A stretch of 64,000 nt of DNA from Pseudomonas putida (GTDB lineage Bacteria; Pseudomonadota; Gammaproteobacteria; Pseudomonadales; Pseudomonadaceae): contig CP047152.1 of the NCBI GenBank assembly GCA_041879295.1, forward strand, positions 3,477,501 through 3,541,500. Direction: 5' to 3'. Below the pieces are notes generated by a model, which was given only the letters and a program-made list of their open reading frames with translations, had not been told where the DNA came from and made no database searches. This document shows positions 1 through 9,200 of this stretch, in pieces (within the stretch, counting starts at the first letter, position 1; each line of letters opens with the position of its first letter). A program made the position numbers and the translations under genes.

Positions 1-240
1 GCGCAGGTGCGCGGCAACCAGCATGACGCGCTGTATGACCGGGTGGGTGACGATGCCAAGCAGCAATACCGGCAGAACCGTGCCGGCGAAGCAGCCGCCG
101 CCGGGGCCGCGGTCGGTGGCATGCGCCAGCGTCAGGACCGGCGCCAGGACAGGCGCGGCCAGGACGAGGCAAAAACCCAGGCCCATGCCAGTGCCTACAG
201 CGGTTGCCTGCAGGGGCGCGGCTATCAGGTCAACCCCTGA
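1..240 (+). CDS. Glycine-zipper family protein, C-terminal part
   Basis: The reading frame is open from the first base of the window, so the gene begins upstream and only about 79 C-terminal residues are seen. It has an Asp/Tyr/Gln-rich stretch, a short Ala/Gly-rich segment (AAAAGAAVGG) and an Arg/Gln/Asp-rich run. It ends with a Tyr-Ser-Gly-Cys...Arg-Gly-Tyr motif. That ending and the Gly/Ala segment match small envelope proteins of the YMGG-like glycine-zipper group, whose job is poorly known. The start and any signal peptide lie outside the window. The identification rests on this tail only. Confidence 0.6.
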   Translation, partial: AQVRGNQHDALYDRVGDDAKQQYRQNRAGEAAAAGAAVGGMRQRQDRRQDRRGQDEAKTQAHASAYSGCLQGRGYQVNP

Positions 241-284
241 GCAATGCCACGCCATGCGCCTCCTGCCGGGGAAGCATGGCGTGC

Positions 285-1196
285 TCAGTTCAGGAACTTC
301 GCCAGCTCTTCCCGACAAAATTCCACGAACAACTGCGCCGGTTTGGTCAGCTGGACTCGCTTCAACCGCGCCGCAGCCAGCCCCGACAGCGCCACCGGCT
401 CGGCAATGTCGAGCATTGCCAGGCGCTGGCCGTCATAGGTGTATTCCGAGTGCGGGCGGGTTACCAGCAACGAAAAACCGAAACCCTGACCCACCATTCC
501 ACGCACCATCTCAATTGATGGCGAACTGAAGACAATGTTCGGTGCCAGGCCCATATCGTTGAACAGGCTGACGAAGTATGTGCGGCTAGGGGCCACGTCC
601 AGCAGGATCATCGGTTCCGGGCACAGGTCGCGCAGCGAGACCTGGGCCTGGCCGGCAAAGCGGTGGTTCTCTGGTAGCAGCACATAGGGCTTCTGCGGCG
701 GCATCAGAGGTTCGGCCTCAATGGTGCCGTCCAGGTCGTGGTCATAGAGAAACGCCAGGTCGAAGGTACCGGCGGTCAGGCCCTGGATCAGGTCCTGCTG
801 TTCACCGTCACGCAGGCGAATGTCCACACCCGGGTAACGCTGGCGAAAACCGGCTATCAGGCGAGGCAGGTACAGCGGTGCCACGGTTTCGAAACAGCCG
901 ATGTCGATTTGCCCGGCGACGGTATCGTTGTCGGCCAGGGCGTTCTGTTCGAACTCATGGGCCATCTGCAGCAGCGACTTGGTCTTGGCGTAGAAGCGTT
1001 TGCCGCTGGGCGTCAATGACACGCCCTGGGCGTGGTGGCGGATGAATAGCTGTACACCGAAACTTTCCTCCAGACTCTTGATAGCCGTGGAGATGGACGG
1101 CTGGGCGATATACAGCTGGCGTGACGCTTCGGCCACACTGCCCGCTTCCACGGTGGTGACGAAGTACTTCAGTTGTCGCAAGGTATAAGCAGCCAC
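285..1196 (-). CDS. LysR-family transcriptional regulator
   Basis: A LysR-type activator/repressor of 303 residues. An N-terminal winged helix-turn-helix (roughly residues 5-65, with AQPSISTAIKSLEE as recognition region) is followed by a periplasmic-binding-protein-like effector domain. An ATG 48 bp further upstream (1244) is possible, but the GTG at 1196 is preferred because AGAGAGG lies just ahead of it and because LysR proteins start a few residues before the helix-turn-helix. The effector domain is full length. It points away from the microprotein and VOC genes. The target is unknown, and no operator was recognised nearby. Confidence 0.85.
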   Translation of the reverse strand: MAAYTLRQLKYFVTTVEAGSVAEASRQLYIAQPSISTAIKSLEESFGVQLFIRHHAQGVSLTPSGKRFYAKTKSLLQMAHEFEQNALADNDTVAGQIDIGCFETVAPLYLPRLIAGFRQRYPGVDIRLRDGEQQDLIQGLTAGTFDLAFLYDHDLDGTIEAEPLMPPQKPYVLLPENHRFAGQAQVSLRDLCPEPMILLDVAPSRTYFVSLFNDMGLAPNIVFSSPSIEMVRGMVGQGFGFSLLVTRPHSEYTYDGQRLAMLDIAEPVALSGLAAARLKRVQLTKPAQLFVEFCREELAKFLN

Positions 1197-1320
1197 AGGG
1201 TACCTCTCTGACGCTGGTCTGGGCAGACTGGGATCGTGCCTCACACTTTACCCTTGGCTATAGCTGAGCGGGCGCTGAGCGCTGAAGGATTTACCTATAC
1301 CTTGAACAGTTTTTTTGTAT

Positions 1321-1342
1321 GGGCCGGGTTGCCCCGGCCCGG
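1321..1342. repeat. GC-rich hairpin between LysR and microprotein genes
   Basis: An 8-bp perfect stem (GGGCCGGG/CCCGGCCC) with a four-base loop lies just past the stop of the minus-strand microprotein gene. For that strand the hairpin is followed by A residues, not T residues. It may stabilise the 3' end of the transcript but is not a canonical intrinsic terminator. Confidence 0.4.
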
Positions 1343-1346
1343 TGCA

Positions 1347-1532
1347 TCACTCAAACCCGGGGTTCGCCCGAATGCAGTCGTCACCAATCTGCTTGTACCC
1401 CGACTCACAGGGCATTCCGCAAACTGGAGCCGCGCCGCGCTTACGCCGGGACAGCGTTGCAGGCGGCTCAGTGGTATCTGCCTGATCCTCATCATCGACG
1501 TCTGGCAGGTCTTTCATCGGTTCTTCTTGCAT
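1347..1532 (-). CDS. Cysteine-containing microprotein (61 aa), unknown function
   Basis: A 61-residue protein with no family I recognise. The start ATG at 1532 has a strong Shine-Dalgarno sequence (AAGGAG) about eight bases upstream, which supports translation; longer versions of the frame lack one. The N-terminal half is acidic and Asp/Glu-rich, then comes a short basic RRKRG stretch. The C-terminal third holds three cysteines (C38, C42, C53) around a Gly-Tyr segment, so a disulfide or small metal site is possible. There is no signal peptide or membrane segment. It lies between a LysR gene and a VOC gene and appears to be transcribed alone. Confidence 0.55.
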   Translation of the reverse strand: MQEEPMKDLPDVDDEDQADTTEPPATLSRRKRGAAPVCGMPCESGYKQIGDDCIRANPGFE

Positions 1533-1693
1533 GCATTTCACTCCTTGGTGGGTTGCTAAGGCCAGGCCAACGATAGGTCGTGCGTGCGCTGTCGCGCAGC
1601 TGGAAACAGGTCCCAGAGGCACTGCAGCCACTGGTCAAAAACGCCCGAGCGTCTTTACTGATAGTCATCGGCCCAGGCAAGCGGTGTGCGCTA

Positions 1694-2080
1694 ATGAAGA
1701 TCGTGGTCACCAGCATCCTCGTCGACGACCAGGCCAAGGCCCTGGCTTTCTACCACTACGTACTCGGTTTCGAGCCCAGACACGACATCCCCATGGGCCG
1801 GCACCGCTGGCTGACTCTGACTTCGCCCAACGACCCCAATGGCGTCGAACTGCTGCTGGAACCCGACGCGCATCCGGCAGCCAAGGTGTACAAGGCCGCG
1901 CTCAAGCAGGATGGCATCCCCGCCACCTCGTTCGGCGTGCGTGACATCCAGGCCGAATACATGCGGCTATGTGCAGCAGGTGTGAAGTTCATCCGGCCAC
2001 CTACCCCAATGGGGCCGGTTACCGTGGCGGTGTTCGATGATACGTGCGGCAACCTGATCCAGATTGCCCAGAAGCACTAG
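1694..2080 (+). CDS. VOC-family protein (glyoxalase/bleomycin-resistance fold)
   Basis: A single-module VOC protein of 128 residues, the normal length for one pair of beta-alpha-beta-beta-beta repeats. It opens with a strand and VDDQAKALAFYHYVLGF, typical of the first repeat, and ends with a FDDTCGNLIQIAQ strand carrying the acidic and backbone positions of the second repeat. VOC proteins bind a metal and small ligands, and the family includes lyases, dioxygenases and antibiotic-binding proteins; the substrate cannot be read from sequence. The start is placed at the ATG immediately before the first strand because the upstream extension does not belong to the fold. The next gene follows 41 bp downstream on the same strand. 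Confidence 0.8.
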   Translation: MKIVVTSILVDDQAKALAFYHYVLGFEPRHDIPMGRHRWLTLTSPNDPNGVELLLEPDAHPAAKVYKAALKQDGIPATSFGVRDIQAEYMRLCAAGVKFIRPPTPMGPVTVAVFDDTCGNLIQIAQKH

Positions 2081-2121
2081 CCGGTTGCCCTTACCCCACT
2101 GCGCACCCACAAGGAAAAAAG

Positions 2122-2691
2122 ATGCGCCACGAATTCAGCGAAGTGCTCAACGACCTGGTCGACTACTTTCTGCTCGGCGATATCCAGTTGCTCGAGCGCT
2201 TCAAGCAAGACCATCAACTGCCCGACGACCTGGCCCATGCGTTCACCCACGGTGACAGCGGCGACCAGGCTGTGCGCGAAGGTGTCGTGTTGCCGCTGGC
2301 CGGTGTCGACAACCTGCCCTACCGCATCCTGTTCACCCTCGATAACCACACACCGGCCCTGCGCGAGGCCGGCAGCCGTCTGAAGCACCGGCGCAATGGC
2401 TATGTACTGCGGGTCGAGCACGGTGCGCTGATGCTGTACACCTGGCGCATCCTGCAGCACTTCACGCCCAAGACCCTGGGTGACCTGATGGCGCGTTACC
2501 AGGTGACAGGGCGGCCGATCATCGAACTGGACAATGGCTGGTACGACGTGGAGGTGCTGGCGGGGGCACTGGTGCGCGACGGGTTGTACGAGCCGGCGTT
2601 CGAGTTCGTGTTGAAGAAGCGCTGGAGCCGGGGTGAGGCGACAGCTGTGGATACCGGGTACGCATTCGGGCTACGTGGCTACTTCGACTGA
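2122..2691 (+). CDS. Conserved hypothetical protein (189 aa)
   Basis: A soluble 189-residue protein without signal peptide or membrane helices. I do not recognise a named domain. The sequence is balanced and globular, with an acidic N-terminal helix-rich region and a C-terminal aromatic-rich part. An AAGGAA Shine-Dalgarno lies seven bases before the ATG. It follows the VOC gene by 41 bp on the same strand, so the two may be co-transcribed. Codon use matches its neighbours. No function is proposed. Confidence 0.7.
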   Translation: MRHEFSEVLNDLVDYFLLGDIQLLERFKQDHQLPDDLAHAFTHGDSGDQAVREGVVLPLAGVDNLPYRILFTLDNHTPALREAGSRLKHRRNGYVLRVEHGALMLYTWRILQHFTPKTLGDLMARYQVTGRPIIELDNGWYDVEVLAGALVRDGLYEPAFEFVLKKRWSRGEATAVDTGYAFGLRGYFD

Positions 2692-2697
2692 TTGATC

Positions 2698-2731
2698 GCC
2701 TGTGCTTGCCCGCGAAGGAGCCAGCACAGGC
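2698..2731. repeat. REP-like palindrome between convergent genes
   Basis: A 9-bp perfect stem (GCCTGTGCT/AGCACAGGC) encloses TGCCCGCGAAGGAGCC, which includes the Pseudomonas REP core. It sits between two convergent genes, where REP elements commonly lie and may act as a bidirectional transcript end. Confidence 0.55.
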
Positions 2732-2742
2732 AAACTCGACCT

Positions 2743-4422
2743 TCAGGTGTGATTGATATCCCGATCCTTGGTCTCAGGCAGGAAGAAGATCCCCAGCACT
2801 GCCGTCATCAGGGCAATCACGACCGGGTACCACAAGCCGTAGTAGATATCTCCGGTCGCTGCCACCATGGCAAACGCCACGGTCGGCAGGAAGCCGCCGA
2901 ACCAGCCATTACCGATGTGGTAAGGCAGCGACATTGAGGTGTAGCGGATACGCGCCGGGAACAGCTCCACCAGCCAGGCGGCAATCGGGCCGTAGACCAT
3001 GGTCACGTAGATCACCAGAATGGTCAGCAGTAACAGCACCATCGGGTAGTGGATCTTCGCCGGGTCGGCCTTTTCTGGGTAGCCCGCCTCTTTCAACGCA
3101 CCACTCAAGGCTGCGGTAAACGCTTCGCTCTGCACCTTGAAGTCCGCCGCAGCCAGGCTGCTGCCGTCAAAACTCGGCAGTACTCGCTCACCTATGCGGA
3201 TCTGCGCCACGCTGCCGGGTTCAGCCGCTTCGTTGGTATAGGGAATGGCGCGCTTGGCCAGCAGGCTCTTGGCAATGTCGCAGGAGGTGGTGAATTTGGC
3301 CTTGCCCACCGGGTCGAACTGAAATGCGCACTGATCTGGGTCGGCCACCACCACTACCGGGTTCTGCTCCTGGGCAACGAACACATCCGGGTTGCCGTAC
3401 TCGGTCAGGGCCTTGAAGATCGGGAAGTAGGTCAGCGCGGCGATGATGCAGCCGGCCATGATGATCTTCTTGCGGCCAATCCGGTCGGACAGGCTACCGA
3501 AAATGATGAAGAACGGCGTGCCGATCAGCAGCGAGCCGGCAATCAGCAGGTTGGCAGTCTGCGGATCGATCTTGAGCATCTGCAACAGGAAGAACAACGC
3601 GTAGAACTGCCCCGTGTACCACACCACGGCCTGGCCGGCGGTACCACCGAGCAGCGACATGATCACCACCTTGAGGTTGTCCCAGCGGGCAAACGACTCA
3701 GTCAGCGGGGCCTTGGATGCTTTGCCTTCGGCCTTCATCTTCATGAACACCGGCGACTCGTTGAGCTGCATGCGGATGTACACCGAAATCGCCAGCAACA
3801 GGATCGACAGCAGGAACGGCACCCTCCAGCCCCAGGCTTCGAACACTTCCGTCCCCATGGCCGTGCGGCATGCCATGATCACCAGCAAAGACAGAAACAG
3901 CCCCAACGTGGCAGTGGTCTGGATCCAGGCGGTGAAAAAGCCGCGTCGGCCCTTGGGTGCATGTTCAGCCACATACGTGGCCGCGCCGCCGTATTCGCCA
4001 CCCAAGGCCAGGCCTTGCAGCAAACGCAAGGTAATCAGGATGATCGGCGCAGCCACGCCGATCGCACTGTAGCTTGGTAGCAGGCCCACCAGTGCCGTAG
4101 ACAGGCCCATGATGACTATGGTGATTAGGAAGGTGTGCTTGCGCCCGATCATGTCGCCCAGGCGGCCGAACACGATGGCTCCGAACGGCCGTACGGCGAA
4201 GCCGGCAGCAAAGGCCAGCAAGGCAAAGATGAATGAGGTGGTTTCATTGACGCCTGCAAAGAAATGCCTGGCGATGATCGCGGCGAGTGAGCCATACAGG
4301 TAGAAGTCGTACCACTCGAATACCGTACCAAGGGACGAGGCGAAGATGACCTTGCGCTCCTCCTTGGTGATACCGCGTTGGGGCGCGCTGCTGCCCGTGG
4401 ATGCGCTGTCGAGAACCGCCAT
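2743..4422 (-). CDS. MFS transporter, metabolite:H+ symporter (MHS) family, with extra domain
   Basis: An inner-membrane proton-coupled importer of the MHS group (ShiA, KgtP, YhjE relatives). Typical signatures are VFEWYDFYLYG near residue 35, GRLGDMIGRK (86-95) and the matching SDRIGRKK loop (312-319). At 559 residues it is about 110-130 longer than usual MHS proteins. The excess forms a hydrophilic block at roughly 340-459, between two membrane helices in the C-terminal half, with two cysteines (C365, C381). The block should be soluble and, by the helix count, probably periplasmic. The substrate is unknown; MHS members carry carboxylates, shikimate, betaines and similar compounds. Confidence 0.85.
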   Translation of the reverse strand: MAVLDSASTGSSAPQRGITKEERKVIFASSLGTVFEWYDFYLYGSLAAIIARHFFAGVNETTSFIFALLAFAAGFAVRPFGAIVFGRLGDMIGRKHTFLITIVIMGLSTALVGLLPSYSAIGVAAPIILITLRLLQGLALGGEYGGAATYVAEHAPKGRRGFFTAWIQTTATLGLFLSLLVIMACRTAMGTEVFEAWGWRVPFLLSILLLAISVYIRMQLNESPVFMKMKAEGKASKAPLTESFARWDNLKVVIMSLLGGTAGQAVVWYTGQFYALFFLLQMLKIDPQTANLLIAGSLLIGTPFFIIFGSLSDRIGRKKIIMAGCIIAALTYFPIFKALTEYGNPDVFVAQEQNPVVVVADPDQCAFQFDPVGKAKFTTSCDIAKSLLAKRAIPYTNEAAEPGSVAQIRIGERVLPSFDGSSLAAADFKVQSEAFTAALSGALKEAGYPEKADPAKIHYPMVLLLLTILVIYVTMVYGPIAAWLVELFPARIRYTSMSLPYHIGNGWFGGFLPTVAFAMVAATGDIYYGLWYPVVIALMTAVLGIFFLPETKDRDINHT

Positions 4423-4679
4423 GGGTTGCCTCCGTCATGTTGTCATGCAGGCCGGAGCACCCCACAACCACTTCACCGTCGCACCCAGGCCCTTGAGCTT
4501 GCTTTGTTTGCGCGAAGCACGACGAGGCGGGCCGCCTCGGATCGCAGCAAGGTAAATGAAGCATAATCGGGATTGCCTGAATATCCACCCGCCAGGCCCT
4601 GCACACGAAGGCGGCCTGGACGACACGGCAGCACCGAGTATTGGGCGATATCTGGTCCGCGATTCTGGCGAGGGCGGTT

Positions 4680-5099
4680 TCACCCGCCAGACGTTACCGG
4701 CCCCTTCAACTCGACCTGATTACCATCCGGGTCATAGCAGTACAGCGAAAGCCCCTCGCCTTCGGCACCATAACGCTTCTCGGCAGGCTCCACCTTTACC
4801 CCGGCGGCTTCCAGATAGGCCGTCAACGCGGCCTCGTCGAACGGCTCGATGCGCAGGCAGAAATGGTGCAGGTTGCGCCCCTCCACCCCCGGTGCAGCCC
4901 CACCTGGCTGCCCCAGCGGCCCGTCCAGGGTCACCAGGTCGATCATCGCCGCGCCCGTGGCCAAATGCACCATGCCCAGGTCTTCGCGCACGCGGCTGAC
5001 CGTGCAGCCGAGCAGCTCGGTGTAAAAGGCAACACTGCGCGGCAGGTCGCGGACCCGCAACACAAGGTGGTCGATTTGCTTGATGGTGAACGGTCGCAT
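4680..5099 (-). CDS. VOC-family protein (glyoxalase-like)
   Basis: A 139-residue VOC protein. The first repeat begins IDHLVLRVRDLPRSVAFYTE, with His at the usual first metal-ligand position. The second includes LHHFCLRIEP and ends YDPDGNQVELKG, with Glu at the last ligand position, so the metal site looks complete. A second in-frame ATG nine codons upstream exists, but the ATG at 5099 has AAGGAG seven bases ahead and is preferred. Related proteins are annotated as virulence-associated or fosfomycin-resistance-like VOC proteins; the substrate is not clear. It is followed by the alpha/beta hydrolase gene on the same strand upstream. Confidence 0.8.
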   Translation of the reverse strand: MRPFTIKQIDHLVLRVRDLPRSVAFYTELLGCTVSRVREDLGMVHLATGAAMIDLVTLDGPLGQPGGAAPGVEGRNLHHFCLRIEPFDEAALTAYLEAAGVKVEPAEKRYGAEGEGLSLYCYDPDGNQVELKGPVTSGG

Positions 5100-5174
5100 G
5101 CCAGGCTCCTTGTGGCGTGTTTGCAAAAGCGTGCGCCACCATAGCGCAGGTTCACGCGGCGTGACCAGAATCAG

Positions 5175-6101
5175 CTATTCGTTCACCAAGCGTTGCAGTA
5201 CACCCCCTTCATGGCGCGTCAGGATACGCAGCAGTTGGTCGACCAGCGCCCGGTCTGGCGCATCCAGGTGGAAGTGGTGCCCGCCTGGGTGCCAGGAGAC
5301 TTTCGCGTGGCTGGGCAAGGCGGCCTGACGCCGGGTAAAGGCCTCGCCGGTGAACGCCCCCTGGCGGCCGAACAGCAGGTACAACGGGCAGCGGATCTGG
5401 CTGAGCAGGTCGCATGCTTCGCGCTCGGTCAGTGGCATGGGCTCGGGCAATACCAGGCGCGGGTCGTGGCGCCAGCAATAGCCATCGCCCAGCTGAAGCA
5501 GGTCGCGCAGCGCCAGCAGCCGAGCGGCATCTTCCGACAGTTCGGTGTCCAGACGCTCGCGGCGTTGTGCCAAAGCGGTGTCCAGGTCGTCGAAGCGACC
5601 GACATCGGGCTCGGCAAAACCCGGCAACTGGCTGCGCTGTACCATGCGCTTGAGCCGGTAGGCCCGCGCCAGGTGCTGCACGCGGTCATCCTCGGCCACC
5701 GTGAACGGTGCACCCATGCCGTCGAGGAAGGTCATGCTGGCAATGCCACTGGTCATGGCCGCCAGCAGCGACGCTATACCGGTGCCCATACCATGGGCCA
5801 GCACATGAAATTGCGCCAGGCCCAGGCTGTCGGTCACCGCCAACATGTCTTCGGCATGCTCCCACAGGTAATAGCCACTGTCGTGGCGACGATGGCCAGA
5901 ACGGCCATGGCCGATCAGGTCGGGGGCCACCACGAAGCAGCCGTCCAGCATCGGTGCCAGGCGCTCGAACGAGGCAGCGTTATCTAGCCAGCCATGCAAG
6001 GCCAATATGGGAATACCGTCTTCTTGCCCCCAGGTGCGGACCGCTATTTCAATACCATCGAGGTCTAGCAGGTGGTCTTTCGGACTGCACAGCGAACGCA
6101 T
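5175..6101 (-). CDS. Alpha/beta-hydrolase-fold protein, nucleophile Ser replaced by Gly
   Basis: A full-length alpha/beta hydrolase (308 residues). The oxyanion-side HGWLDNAASF (36-45), the DLIGHGRSGH strand/turn (61-70) and a C-terminal HPGGHHFHLD (271-280) are all present. At the nucleophile elbow, where active members have GxSxG, this protein reads AHGMG (102-106), so the catalytic serine is glycine (GGT codon, one transition from AGT). The usual acidic residue after strand 6/7 is also not obvious (LLFGRQGAF). The frame is intact, so the fold is kept while esterase/lipase chemistry is probably lost. Upstream on the same strand of the VOC gene, 75 bp away. Confidence 0.85.
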   Translation of the reverse strand: MRSLCSPKDHLLDLDGIEIAVRTWGQEDGIPILALHGWLDNAASFERLAPMLDGCFVVAPDLIGHGRSGHRRHDSGYYLWEHAEDMLAVTDSLGLAQFHVLAHGMGTGIASLLAAMTSGIASMTFLDGMGAPFTVAEDDRVQHLARAYRLKRMVQRSQLPGFAEPDVGRFDDLDTALAQRRERLDTELSEDAARLLALRDLLQLGDGYCWRHDPRLVLPEPMPLTEREACDLLSQIRCPLYLLFGRQGAFTGEAFTRRQAALPSHAKVSWHPGGHHFHLDAPDRALVDQLLRILTRHEGGVLQRLVNE

Positions 6102-6284
6102 TGCAATTCTCCTTGGCTGAGGCCTGCACCATGACCTGTCCCACCCTCTCGCAGATCCTCCCTCGCTGCCAGCCCCTCACCGACCCGCACATGCGCAGGA
6201 CCGACCGCTGCCAAACAACTATCTACCGCACACCGACGCCTTGATCAGCGTGGACTATCTCACTCCACAAAAGAGATGGTTACC

Positions 6285-9200
6285 ATGACAACCCCGACAC
6301 CGTTGCATCAAAGCCAGATAACCCGATCGTTACCGAAATGGAGCAAGGCGCTCCAACCCACGCATACACGCAAAGTGGTGCAGAGCCTGTACAAGGAGTA
6401 TCTCGATGAAGATGGCAGCCCTTACGCGTGGTATGCCACTGCCGATGAGCCAACGCGCGAGCAGTTGCACAACGCGTTGCAAACCCGTAACAAACGGCTG
6501 GCGCAAGTCAAGCAGGCGCTGGGCGAGTTCAAGGACATCATTGCGTTCTGCGGCCCTCTGCTGACCGAGCGGTTGGGGGTGAATGTGCCCGTAGACAGGG
6601 CGCAGTATGTGTTCCAGCCCTTTGAGTCAGAGGCCAACATCTGGGTCGGCGTTCCCGATGTGGAAACACCTTTGGTCCCGGACGTGGATGCGGATGTGCT
6701 GGCTACTCGCCCGGCAGGCCAGCCGCAAACACGCAGCTTGCTGGAGGCTGCCCTGCACAACTTCGAGGGGCTGGACGAAGTCGGCCCCTACAGCAGGCTC
6801 ACCAACGCCGCAGGCAGCGACACCCCCCTGGCAGGCCTGACGATGGCGGACTTCGTCAGGCATTGTCGGGCGCTGGACCTTGGCAAACGCTATCAAGACC
6901 ATCTGCTTGCAACCCATGAAGGCGCCAATCGCGCTGAGATCCAGCGCCTGTCGATTGCAGCGAACCGTGAGACGTTGAGGGTCCAGGCATTGATCGCCAA
7001 GCTCAAAGGCCTGCTGAGCAAGGCCGGGCTCGATGCGCTTGCGCAACTGTGCGACGGCAGCCCTCACCCCACCTATGACAACGAGGCGTTGCATTGCTGG
7101 AACTTCAACCTCTTCGATGTCCCCGTCCACGAAGTACTGTTCATTGGGCCAGACAACCCTTACCGCCAGAACCCCTGCATCGTGTATATCCCTGGCGACA
7201 GAGAGCACCCGATAAGGGAGTTCGCTTCTCGTCAGGAAGCGGGCAAGCACCTGCGCAGTCGGCTATTGCAAAGCGAGTTTCGTCGAGCCTTGGTGCATTT
7301 CGCCTACAAGGACAGGCAAAAAGAACTCGCCGGAAAGCTGGAAATCGCGCTGTTCGAAGAGAATGAAGCGGGCATACGCAAACCCCGAATCATGCCAGTG
7401 ATCCCTTTCACGCTCTCGCCAATCAGAATCGACCCTTGGGCGACCTTGTACAACGCACACCTTGCGCGCATGAAGGCCGACGCAAAAACCATTGCAGTCC
7501 CTACCGCCGAAGTCGACGCCAACGCCCGCCACGAGCGCCTGAAGTACTGGTTCGACCTGGGTATGAACGTGCTGAATGTCGCCGCGTTCTTCGTGCCGGG
7601 GCTGAACACGGTCATGCTAGGCGTTTTTGCTTACGACCTGATGAGCTCGGTTTTCACCGGGTTCGAGGCCTGGGAAGAAGGAGATACCCGTCAGGCACTG
7701 GCACAGCTGGAATCGTTGGCCATCAACGCGGGGGTGATTGCCGGCTTTGCAGCGGGCGCCAGGGTTGTCCAGGCCTCTGGCTTTGTAGATGCTTTGAAGA
7801 GTGTGTGGCATGAAGACAAGGAAGTGCTTTGGCACCCCGACATGAAACCCTATGCGAGCACGGTGGCTATTCCTGAGGGGGCTCAACCCGATTTGCTCGG
7901 CCATGTGCACGTCGACGGGAAGACCTACCTGAAGCTGGATGGGACCCTGTACGAGGTGTTTCAGGACGCTGATCAGCAGTGGCGCGTGCGCCACCCAGAG
8001 GATGCGCAGGCCTATGCCCCACGTTTGCTGCATCATGGTGATGCCCGCTGGCAACTGGCCCATGAACAGCCTCTGGAATGGGACCGCGAACAGCTCGCGC
8101 GCCGCCTCGGCAGCCATGGCGCAGGCCTGGACGACAGCGAACTGGACCATGCCATGCGCAGTACCGGTACCGATCCAGACGTACTGCGACGCGCCCAGGC
8201 AGCGGGCCTGCGTCCACCCGCCTTGTTGCTCGACACGCTGCAGCGGTTGCAACTGGACAATCAGACACAACAAATCATCAACTGTGTACGCCATGGGTTG
8301 CCGCTAGCTGCGTACAAGAACTTTGCCTTGCCCGAGTTGCTGCGCCTGCCGGGGTGGCCCGAGGGGAAGGTGCTGAAGGTTTACCAAGGGCCAGAGCCCT
8401 GGGGCGAATCGGTGCGCTACGGCCCTCCTGACACGCTGGGCCAAGTAGAAATCGAGGTTACCCGAACCGATCTGGACAATGGCCAGTTGAGCCAGACCGT
8501 GCTGGATCAGATGGATGAAGACGCCATTGAGCAGTTGCTCGGTGACACACCAACCGAGCACCGAGCGTCCGCACTGAACAACAAGCTCGCGCAACACCTG
8601 GAACAGCATCGCAAGGCGCTGTTCGAGAGCCTGCACCAAAGACGCCGTCCCACACGCCCGCCAATCGCACAAACCCTCGCCCGGCAGTTTCCCGGGCTAC
8701 CGGACAGCGCGCTTGAAGAATTGCTTGCCAACATCAGCAACGCTGAACGGGAACGCCTGACCAACGGACGGGTGCCGCTGCGCATTGCCGAGGAAGCACG
8801 CCTTCTGCAAGCTCGAGCGCGGCTTGACCGCGCCCTCCTCGGCCTGTTCAGGCCCAGCCTGGCCAACGACGACAGCCTACGCATCAAACAGGCGCTGCAA
8901 GCCACGCACCCGCAGGCTGACCCGGCCCGGTTGCTGCAACTTGCCCTTGACGATCGCCAGCACTGCGCCTCACTGATCGGCCAACAACCCATCAACCCCA
9001 GGTTCCGCTCCCCTTTGCGGTTGGCCAACGGCCAGCTGGGCTATCCCCTGAGCGGCCGTGGCCTGCAAGGACGAGCCTTGCCGGCTGCACGTCGACTCCG
9101 GGCGCTCTACCCCGAACTCAGCAGAGAGCAAATCAGTGGGCTGCAAGCCGAACTGGCTCGAGGAGGCGACCTGGGTAGCGCGATCAACCAGCTGGAAGTC

